This document shows positions 1-5,140 of a DNA stretch of 5,140 nt, one piece after another. Position numbers and translations under genes: made by a program. This DNA is from Caldilinea sp. (GTDB taxonomy: Bacteria > Chloroflexota > Anaerolineae > Caldilineales > Caldilineaceae). The notes under the pieces are model-generated. The model was given only the letters and a program-made list of their open reading frames with translations. It did no database searches and was not told where the DNA came from. Positions within the stretch are counted from its first letter, which is position 1; every line of letters begins with the position of its first letter. The DNA is taken from the NCBI GenBank assembly GCA_025055055.1, contig JANWYX010000385.1, positions 1 through 5,140 of the forward strand, read 5' to 3'.

Positions 1-3000
1 TGCGGAGAGGCATCGTTCACGATCGCCGGCCATGGCATGCGCAGTCATCGCGATGATGGGTAGGTGCTTCCCGGTATGCCTCTCTCGCTGCCGAATAAGA
101 CGTGTTGCCTCAATGCCGTCCATCTCCGGCATATGCATATCCATCAACACAAGATCGTAGGGTTGTCGTTGCAGCGCTTCCAACGCCTCGAGCCCGTTGC
201 CGGCGACGTCAGCACTGCACCCGAACTTCTCCAGCATGCGTAGGACAACCTTTTGGTTCACCAGGTTGTCCTCGGCCAACAAGATGCGCAAGGGGGCGCA
301 ATACTCCGGCAGCGCAAATACGTCTTCCGCCTCCAACGGCTGAGGAGAGTTCGTCGTAGGCGCAGAGAGGAGTCGTTCTAGGACATTGAGCAACTGGCGA
401 TGTTTGACCGGACGCACCAGGTAATGGCCGCCATGCCAGATTTCTTCTTGCGCCGGCGTCTTGCCAAACGTCTCAATCGTCACCACAGGGCAACGCATCC
501 GTTGCTCGAGCTGCAGGGCCGAACGAAGAGCAGGCTCGGCGTCGAGGAGGCGTCTATCAATCAGGAGCAGATCGGGCGCGCAACGCGCATGGTGGAGCAG
601 GGTCAACAGTTCATCGGCGGTCGTTGTACTTTGCGTGATGGCGCCCCATCCCTGCAAGAGCGCCGTCATTGCAGCCAGCGCTTTGGGATTGGATTCTGCC
701 ACCCAAATGCATCGATCGACAAGGAATGCCGTGGAGCGCAGAGGCTCCGATCTATGCGCCCGTTGACTCAGAATCGTGCAATGAAACGTGGAGCCTTTCC
801 CTAGTGCACTCTCCACCCAGATGTCGCCGCCCATCAACTGTGCAAGTCGCCGGCTGATGACAAGCCCCAGACCGGTACCTCCGTATCGTCGCGAGAGGGA
901 AGGATCGATCTGGGAAAAGGGTTTGAACAGTCGATCAAGCTGGTCTGCAGCGATGCCAATGCCTGTATCCTGAACGGCGATGCGGAGACGGAGATGCTCG
1001 CCTTCAGGTTCAGCGGTCGCCCTCACGATGACTTCACCCTGATTTGTAAATTTGACGGCGTTGCCGACCAGATTGACCAGGATCTGGCGCAGTCGGGAGA
1101 GATCGCCCATGATCCATGGCGGAACGCTCTCGTCGATCTGGTAAATCAACTCGATGTCTTGAGCGGCCGCCTTGCCGGCAAAGAGTTCAAACGTCTCTTC
1201 GATGCAGGTCTCGAGCTGAAAAGGATGGTTTTCAAGCTCCAGGCGGCCGGATTCAATTTTCGAAAAATCGAGAATATCGTTGATCACGGAGAGAAGTGCG
1301 TCGCCGCTGGTGCGGATCGTCTCGACGTAATCCTGCTGTTCGGGCGTCAAAGGCGTGCTGAGCAGCAAGCTGGTCATGCCGATGACGGCGTTCATCGGCG
1401 TGCGAATCTCGTGGCTCATGTTGGCGAGAAAGATGGATTTGGCGCGGTTGGCTGCCTCTGCAGCTTCGCGCGCCTGCTGCGCCTCCTGAAACAGCCGCGC
1501 ATTCTCCAGTGCAATGCTCACCTGATCGGCGAAGGTCTGCAAACGCCGTTCATCTTCTTCGGTGAAGAAATTCGGCGTTCTCGCATCAAGCGACAAAAAG
1601 CCGATCACCTCGTTGCGGCGGCGGATTGGCGCGCCAAGATAGCTATGGATCCATTCCGCTCCCGGCACGTGGAGCCAGTTGGGGTCTGTGTGGGTATCGG
1701 CGATCCGCACCGGCTTTTGCAACGTGCACATGGCGCGTAGATTGGCTACGGCGGCGACTTCGTAACGAAGGAAAAGAAAGCCGGAATCCAGTGTCTCCTG
1801 AGTGTAGCCGGCGGCGCGAACCACCTGGGCATGGGTGCGGCTTTCGTTGAGGAGCATGATATTGGCCGCATCATGCTGGACCACGCGTCCCACATCGGCA
1901 AGCAAGCGATCGAGGATTTCGTCCGGATCGAGCGAAGTGATCAACGCAAGGGTGACGTCGTGCAGCGCCTCGATGAACTCGCGCTGGCGCCGTTCGCGCT
2001 CTTCCGCGCGTTTGCGCTCGACCAGCTCTTTCTGTAGCGTCTCATAGAGTCGTGCATTCTCCAGCGCCTGCCCGACAGCCCTGGCAACGCTTTGCGCGAT
2101 TTCCAGGTCCTGTTCGCGAAATTGGCGCGGCGCGTGCCAGTCGATGCCGATGGTGCCCACGATCTTTTCACGGGCGAAAAGCGGTGCAATCAAGAGCGAG
2201 GCTGTATGGCGTCTGCGCATCAGCTCGCGGATCGGCTCCATGCGCTCATCGTTCTCGACGTCGGCGACGGCGAGCGGACATCGATGCTTCAGCACATACT
2301 CCGTCGTCGGATTGTTGCGCACAGGGATAGTCTGGCCGATGGCGCTGCGGGCCGGGTCCGGAATATATTCCGCCGTCACCACCAGCATCTCGCCTGTGTC
2401 GTCGAGCAGCGCAATGCCCGACTGCGGCGCTTGAAAATGCTGTGCCAGATCGCGGCAGATATGGCTGAGCGCCTCCTTCAGATCGAGCGTTGAGGCGTGG
2501 AGGATGGCGCGGTTGAGCAGCTCCATCTCGCCAAGGCGCTGGGCCAGCGCCTGCTCGGCGGCCTGGCGCTCGGCCAGTTCGCGGTTGATGCTTGCATAGA
2601 GTTGAGCGTTCTCGAGTGCAATCGCCGCCTGCCCACAGAAGGCGCTCAGCAGTTCGGCGTGTGCAGGCGTGAAGGCGTAGGGGCGTGCGCTGTTCAACGT
2701 GATAAAGCCAAGCGCGCGTCCACGCCCGACGATCGGAGCGCCGACGGACGAGCGAATCCAGCTCGCCTCGGGCAATTGCACCCAATCCGGGTCGGAAAAG
2801 GTGTCCTCGATAATCATCGGCTGCAATGTTTGTTGCATGATGTGTAAGTTGCGGAAGGCGTTCAGCGAGAATGTGGCGCCGATTAAACCGGGATCGGTGC
2901 GCCCCCCGGCGCCGGTGGTCGCCGAACGCACCAGCCGAGCACGTTCTGCCGTCTCATCCAGCAACATGATGTCGGCGGAGTCACTCTCCACCACCCGATT

Positions 3001-3303
3001 GACATTACGCAAGATTCGGTCAAGCACTTCGTTGAGGTCGGGAGAGGTGGTCAGGGCCTGCATTGTGTCTTGAAGGGCTTGGAACAGGTTTTGTTGCGCC
3101 TGTAACGCCGTCGAGTCGATGGGATGACGATCTTTCAGACTGCACATCGCCAGCCATTGGAGCAAAGCGATGATGACACCTCCCGCCACAATGCTTGCGC
3201 CGATCAGCGGCTCTTTGTCCAATAGACCTCCGCCTAATCCGGCAAGGAGAATGGCAATACTTAAAATAATCTGACCAGAAAAACGCCTATAGCCGGGATT
3301 CAT
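1..3303 (-). CDS. Membrane-anchored hybrid sensor histidine kinase, 3xGAF-HisKA-HATPase-REC-REC (3' end outside window)
   Basis: The frame is open for 1101 codons from ATG 3303 to the window edge. Two hydrophobic helices (about residues 12-28 and 33-53), joined by a very short loop, suggest an inner-membrane anchor with almost no extracytoplasmic sensor. Three GAF domains follow (about 85-233, 262-417, 442-602), separated by charged, probably coiled-coil linkers. HisKA (about 621-690) carries the H box SHEIRTPMN with His631. HATPase_c (about 733-845) has N box NLVGN (744-748), G1 DTGIG (779-783), F box FKPF (793-796) and G2 GGTGLG (808-813), so kinase activity is expected. A degenerate receiver (about 866-975) precedes a canonical receiver with E1011/D1012, phospho-acceptor D1055 in MDMHMPEMDG and T1087; its conserved Lys would lie beyond the window. 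An HPt domain could follow but cannot be seen. The start is chosen because TGA lies three codons upstream and the membrane helices follow at once; its Shine-Dalgarno is weak (GGATGA). The ligand of the GAF domains is unknown. The call is firm for architecture; no specific gene name is justified. Confidence 0.95.
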   Translation of the reverse strand, partial: MNPGYRRFSGQIILSIAILLAGLGGGLLDKEPLIGASIVAGGVIIALLQWLAMCSLKDRHPIDSTALQAQQNLFQALQDTMQALTTSPDLNEVLDRILRNVNRVVESDSADIMLLDETAERARLVRSATTGAGGRTDPGLIGATFSLNAFRNLHIMQQTLQPMIIEDTFSDPDWVQLPEASWIRSSVGAPIVGRGRALGFITLNSARPYAFTPAHAELLSAFCGQAAIALENAQLYASINRELAERQAAEQALAQRLGEMELLNRAILHASTLDLKEALSHICRDLAQHFQAPQSGIALLDDTGEMLVVTAEYIPDPARSAIGQTIPVRNNPTTEYVLKHRCPLAVADVENDERMEPIRELMRRRHTASLLIAPLFAREKIVGTIGIDWHAPRQFREQDLEIAQSVARAVGQALENARLYETLQKELVERKRAEERERRQREFIEALHDVTLALITSLDPDEILDRLLADVGRVVQHDAANIMLLNESRTHAQVVRAAGYTQETLDSGFLFLRYEVAAVANLRAMCTLQKPVRIADTHTDPNWLHVPGAEWIHSYLGAPIRRRNEVIGFLSLDARTPNFFTEEDERRLQTFADQVSIALENARLFQEAQQAREAAEAANRAKSIFLANMSHEIRTPMNAVIGMTSLLLSTPLTPEQQDYVETIRTSGDALLSVINDILDFSKIESGRLELENHPFQLETCIEETFELFAGKAAAQDIELIYQIDESVPPWIMGDLSRLRQILVNLVGNAVKFTNQGEVIVRATAEPEGEHLRLRIAVQDTGIGIAADQLDRLFKPFSQIDPSLSRRYGGTGLGLVISRRLAQLMGGDIWVESALGKGSTFHCTILSQRAHRSEPLRSTAFLVDRCIWVAESNPKALAAMTALLQGWGAITQSTTTADELLTLLHHARCAPDLLLIDRRLLDAEPALRSALQLEQRMRCPVVTIETFGKTPAQEEIWHGGHYLVRPVKHRQLLNVLERLLSAPTTNSPQPLEAEDVFALPEYCAPLRILLAEDNLVNQKVVLRMLEKFGCSADVAGNGLEALEALQRQPYDLVLMDMHMPEMDGIEATRLIRQRERHTGKHLPIIAMTAHAMAGDRERCLSA

Positions 3304-3376
3304 GCCAGATCATCCGAACATAACGTGTTAGAGCCTCTCGGCTAGATATGAAGGTGCAACGCAGCGCATCTTCATA

Positions 3377-3404
3377 TGTATAGGCAACAGAAGTGTACAG
3401 CCAA
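3377..3404 (-). promoter_or_regulatory. Candidate sigma70-type promoter for the hybrid kinase gene
   Basis: Read on the minus strand, TTGGCT (3404-3399) is followed after 16 bp by TATACA (3382-3377). Each hexamer matches four of six consensus positions. Transcription would start near 3370, giving a leader of about 67 nt before ATG 3303. This rests on hexamer resemblance only; the sigma-factor preference of the host is unknown. Confidence 0.3.
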
Positions 3405-3456
3405 CAGAGGGCGTCCTCCATAGATTCCATCCAAATCATCATAGACTTCATCGTCT

Positions 3457-3488
3457 GGAAAATGCAACAAACTTTTGTTGCATTTTCC
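3457..3488. repeat. Perfect 15-bp inverted repeat with 2-bp spacer
   Basis: The left arm GGAAAATGCAACAAA (3457-3471) is exactly complementary to the right arm TTTGTTGCATTTTCC (3474-3488), with only CT between. As DNA it is a strong operator-like dyad; as RNA it would fold into a hairpin in either direction. The A4 tract to the left and T4 tract to the right of the TGCAACAAA core resemble a bidirectional intrinsic terminator. However, the stem is AT-rich and no gene ends nearby on either side. It lies between the candidate divergent promoters, which favours a regulator-binding site or an insulator between transcripts. Confidence 0.75.
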
Positions 3489-3554
3489 CATAGGCCGGCA
3501 CCCTCTGACCGAGTCCACTTTTCCTTACGAAAAGGGAATTCAACTAAGATAAGT

Positions 3555-3583
3555 GTCACAGGATCAAATCCGAAAAATATGAT
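3555..3583 (+). promoter_or_regulatory. Candidate sigma70-type promoter reading toward the PAS-GAF gene
   Basis: GTCACA (3555-3560, four of six matches to TTGACA) is followed after exactly 17 bp by TATGAT (3578-3583, five of six matches to TATAAT). Transcription would start near 3590 and include the tandem palindromes and direct repeats in a leader of more than 300 nt. This is a sequence-resemblance call only; a second candidate lies nearer the gene. Confidence 0.35.
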
Positions 3584-3640
3584 ATAGTGGACACAATCGA
3601 TGCCGGCAACAACTCCACGAAACCGATCGCTATCAACCGA

Positions 3641-3672
3641 CGTCATCTTAGATGATGTCATCTTAGATGACG
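3641..3672. repeat. Two tandem 13-bp palindromes forming a 32-bp dyad
   Basis: TCATCTTAGATGA occurs at 3643-3655 and again at 3658-3670, a 15-bp period. Each copy is a perfect odd-centred palindrome (TCATCT-T-AGATGA). Together with flanking CG on both outer sides they make a 32-bp imperfect dyad centred between 3656 and 3657, with 14 of 16 half-site positions matching. Repeated palindromes at fixed spacing are typical of binding sites for dimeric regulators. They lie about 50 bp after the start expected from the 3555 promoter and about 80 bp before the -10 at 3752. Which regulator, if any, binds is unknown. Confidence 0.7.
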
Positions 3673-3687
3673 GCACCCAAAGAAGAT

Positions 3688-3715
3688 AACGCCATCCAAG
3701 AAACGCCATCCAAGA
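3688..3715. repeat. 14-bp direct repeat, two exact tandem copies
   Basis: AACGCCATCCAAGA is present at 3688-3701 and immediately again at 3702-3715. A degenerate relative, GGCACCCAAAGA, lies just upstream at about 3672-3683, so the array may once have had three units. The core CCATCCAA also occurs at 3427-3434. The array starts 16 bp after the tandem palindromes, so the two repeats may form one composite control site. It could equally be replication slippage without function. Confidence 0.65.
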
Positions 3716-3748
3716 TAAGGCTTCCGTTTTTTGGTGGCGCATCCTTCC

Positions 3749-3757
3749 TGTTATGAT
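3749..3757 (+). promoter_or_regulatory. Candidate extended -10 promoter element for the PAS-GAF gene
   Basis: TGTTATGAT matches the extended -10 form TGnTATAAT in all but one position, with TATGAT at 3752-3757. The -35 region is poor: a T-rich run near 3727-3733, with TTGGTG at 3731-3736 at only 15-bp spacing. An extended -10 can work without a good -35. Transcription would start near 3764, about 140 nt before GTG 3905, with the palindromes and direct repeats just upstream, a good position for activator or repressor sites. Confidence 0.35.
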
Positions 3758-3877
3758 GATCGCAAAATAGAATCTTGGCCTGGTTCCGATGGACGGATTC
3801 AACGAGAAAGGTGTTTTAGGCAATCGATCGTTCACTACATCCCTGAACACATTGTCGCAATCAGGTGAACTGTTCGC

Positions 3878-3892
3878 GAGGAGCCGATGTAA
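3878..3892 (+). promoter_or_regulatory. Shine-Dalgarno followed by an ATG-TAA start-stop pair in frame with the PAS-GAF gene
   Basis: GAGGAG (3878-3883) is the best Shine-Dalgarno near the gene. Three bases later comes ATG (3887-3889), followed directly by TAA (3890-3892). The ATG is in the same frame as the PAS-GAF gene, and the frame is open again right after the TAA. Three readings are possible: a nonsense change of the second codon (CAA to TAA) or a base-call error, so that ATG 3887 was the original start; a minimal start-stop element where ribosomes pause and reinitiate at GTG 3905; or chance. The 3-nt spacing is shorter than usual for initiation. Confidence 0.5.
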
Positions 3893-3904
3893 AGCGAGAC
3901 GAAT

Positions 3905-5140
3905 GTGTTGGGGTCGCTAATTCAAAATTGCGTTTTGTCCGATCAGCTTACAGAAGCGCTTTTTGTATTGTCGCCTTCCGGAGAAATTCTCCATGTCAAT
4001 CAAAAAGCGCTGCACTTGATGCGCCTCGAAGGCGATTTCAGCGGGCGACGCTTTGCGCGATTGCTAGGCGGCGGACAGGCCAGACGTCATGCCTCGCTGA
4101 TTCGTCGCGTGCGCACCCACCGTCAAGAGATCACGGTGGAGCTACCTCATCGATACAACGCCGATGAACGGTGGTTGCGCGTGCGCTACACTCCTCTTGG
4201 CAATGAAAGCGGAGACGATCTCGTCATTCTGGCCTTCGTCAGCGATGTAACGCAAGAGGTTGAACTACGGGAGCGCCAAAAACAGATTGCCGAGGAGCGC
4301 GATCTGCTTTATCGCGCCGGCGCTGAGCTGGGGCGCTCCCTTGACCTCGACCACATCTTCACCTCGATGCGCAGTCTGATCGCAGAACGCATGGACTGCG
4401 ATGTGCTTTATCTCTCCTCCTTCGATCCTGAAACAAAATTGATCACCTGCCTGTTCGCCTGGCAGGACGGCGAGGCGCTCGACATTACCAATTTCCCTCC
4501 CGTCGAGTTGGCGCCGGAAGGAAAAGGGACGCAAAGTCTCGCCATTCGCACCGGGCAGTCGATTCTGCTCACCGATTACAATGCCCAGCGACGCACCAGC
4601 AGCAGCTCCTACTACATCAACAAATCCAGCGGTGCCCAGGCGATTGAGCCGACGCGGGTACCCGAAGAAGATCCGAATGTGCCGCGTTCCGCCCTGATCG
4701 TGCCGTTGAAGCTCGGCGACGTTGTGCGCGGGGTGATGCAGATCTTTAGCTATCGTATTCATGCCTATCGCCAGCGTGATTTGCGCCTGGTCGAGGCGAT
4801 CGGCGCACAGGTATTGGTCGCCGTCAACAATGCGTTGCTCTATCGCACCGTCCTGCAAGAGCAGGCCAAGCTGGAGGAGCTCAATCGAACGCTGGAACAG
4901 CGCGTTATCGAACGCACCGCCCGACTGGCCGAAGCGCAACGCATTGCCCATCTCGGCAGCATCGAAATCGATTTGACGAGCGGGATGGCAGTCCTCTCTG
5001 AGGAAGCCTGTCGCATTCTGCGTATTCCGCTGTATCAAAACAACCTTCCCCTGCGCCGCCTCAGCGATTTCGTCCATACCGAAGACTTGGACCGCATCCT
5101 GGACCTGTATCAGCGTCGGAGCATCGATGAAACCTATGCG
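3905..5140 (+). CDS. PAS-GAF-PAS multidomain sensor protein, N-terminal 412 residues (output domain outside window)
   Basis: The frame is open from just after the stop at 3890-3892 to the window edge. Numbering from GTG 3905, a PAS domain spans about residues 11-115, with the typical LSPSGEILHVNQKA strand-turn and the exit motif FVSDVTQEVELRERQ. A GAF domain spans about 134-310, starting LLYRAGAELGRSLDLDHIF and ending VAVNNALLY, with a long polar segment before SALIVPLKLGDVVRGVMQI. A charged coiled coil follows (about 314-345). A second PAS then begins at about 345, with AQRIAHLGSIEIDL and the HTEDLDRI turn of the PAS_3 type, and is cut by the edge. No membrane segment is seen, so the protein is probably cytoplasmic. 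The output may be a histidine kinase, a diguanylate cyclase or another domain; the sequence here does not decide. The start is uncertain: GTG 3905 has no good Shine-Dalgarno, TTG 3908 and TTG 3935 are alternatives, and the strong GAGGAG upstream serves an ATG that is followed directly by TAA. The gene is divergent from the kinase gene and may share its control region. Confidence 0.88.
   Translation, partial: MLGSLIQNCVLSDQLTEALFVLSPSGEILHVNQKALHLMRLEGDFSGRRFARLLGGGQARRHASLIRRVRTHRQEITVELPHRYNADERWLRVRYTPLGNESGDDLVILAFVSDVTQEVELRERQKQIAEERDLLYRAGAELGRSLDLDHIFTSMRSLIAERMDCDVLYLSSFDPETKLITCLFAWQDGEALDITNFPPVELAPEGKGTQSLAIRTGQSILLTDYNAQRRTSSSSYYINKSSGAQAIEPTRVPEEDPNVPRSALIVPLKLGDVVRGVMQIFSYRIHAYRQRDLRLVEAIGAQVLVAVNNALLYRTVLQEQAKLEELNRTLEQRVIERTARLAEAQRIAHLGSIEIDLTSGMAVLSEEACRILRIPLYQNNLPLRRLSDFVHTEDLDRILDLYQRRSIDETYA

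Larger units (their letters stand above)
3304..3904. other. Divergent intergenic control region, about 600 bp, no convincing gene
   Basis: This stretch separates the 5' ends of two divergent sensor genes. It holds a perfect inverted repeat, tandem palindromes, a tandem direct repeat and promoter-like hexamers, each listed separately. By eye it is more AT-rich than the flanking genes. A 187-codon minus-strand frame from GTG 3850 to the stop at 3287 crosses it, but its translation is rich in Trp, Met and Cys, repeats itself over the DNA palindromes, has no recognisable domain and overlaps the kinase start, so it is not annotated as a gene. No tRNA-like or other RNA gene was recognised. Confidence 0.7.

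Noticed and set aside
994..1740. Plus-strand open frame of 248 codons
   Set aside because: It is antisense to the HisKA/HATPase part of the kinase, whose catalytic motifs are unmistakable on the other strand. Long antisense frames are expected in GC-rich coding DNA.
3518..3534. Small inverted repeat CTTTTC-CTTAC-GAAAAG
   Set aside because: A 6-bp AT-rich stem is easily produced by chance and is neither a convincing terminator nor an operator.
3641..3715. Possible CRISPR array or transposon end
   Set aside because: The repeats are tandem without unique spacers, there is no adjacent cas or transposase gene, and no target-site duplication was seen.
3287..3850. Minus-strand open frame of 187 codons across the intergenic region
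   Set aside because: It relies on a GTG start. Its translation is rich in Trp, Met and Cys with no recognisable domain, repeats itself over the DNA palindromes (SSKMTSSKMTS) and overlaps the kinase start.
3865..4167. Plus-strand open frame of 100 codons starting GTG at 3865
   Set aside because: It is out of frame with the PAS domain that begins near 3935, and its product is an Arg/Ser/Ala-rich string without a domain.
4265..5077. Minus-strand open frame of 270 codons
   Set aside because: It is antisense to the GAF and PAS domains of the plus-strand sensor, which show clear family motifs. The antisense translation has no recognisable domain.

Overview
The window holds the 5' portions of two large, divergently oriented signal-transduction genes, separated by a non-coding region of about 600 bp that is rich in repeats and dyads. 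Both genes run off the window, so neither C-terminus is visible. The coding DNA is moderately GC-rich by eye. Long sensor proteins with several GAF domains, joined by charged helices after ALENA-type GAF endings, are typical of filamentous Chloroflexota (Roseiflexus, Chloroflexus and Caldilinea-like lineages). That assignment is an inference from protein style only; no marker gene is present.

Left part (1-3303, minus strand): 1101 codons without a stop encode a membrane-anchored hybrid sensor histidine kinase. The order is two N-terminal membrane helices, three GAF domains, HisKA (phospho-acceptor His631), HATPase_c with intact N, G1, F and G2 boxes, a degenerate first receiver, and a second canonical receiver (phospho-acceptor Asp1055) cut by the window edge. 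GAF1 and GAF3 are clearly related copies; GAF2 is different.

Middle (3304-3904): no convincing gene. It contains a perfect 15-bp inverted repeat with a 2-bp spacer (3457-3488), two tandem 13-bp palindromes forming a larger 32-bp dyad (3641-3672), a 14-bp direct repeat in two exact tandem copies (3688-3715), and candidate promoters for both directions. It looks like a divergent control region.

Right part (3905 to the end, plus strand): the N-terminal 412 residues of a soluble PAS-GAF-coiled coil-PAS sensor whose output domain lies beyond the window. Its start is unusual. The best Shine-Dalgarno sequence (GAGGAG) precedes an in-frame ATG followed at once by TAA. The open frame resumes directly after that stop, with GTG at 3905 as the first conventional alternative start.

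The two proteins probably belong to one sensory module or neighbouring modules: the kinase would autophosphorylate and relay to its own second receiver and then to an unseen partner. I see no mobile element, CRISPR array, RNA gene or defence-type system. The items most worth a second look are the intergenic dyads, the start-stop codon pair and the degenerate receiver.
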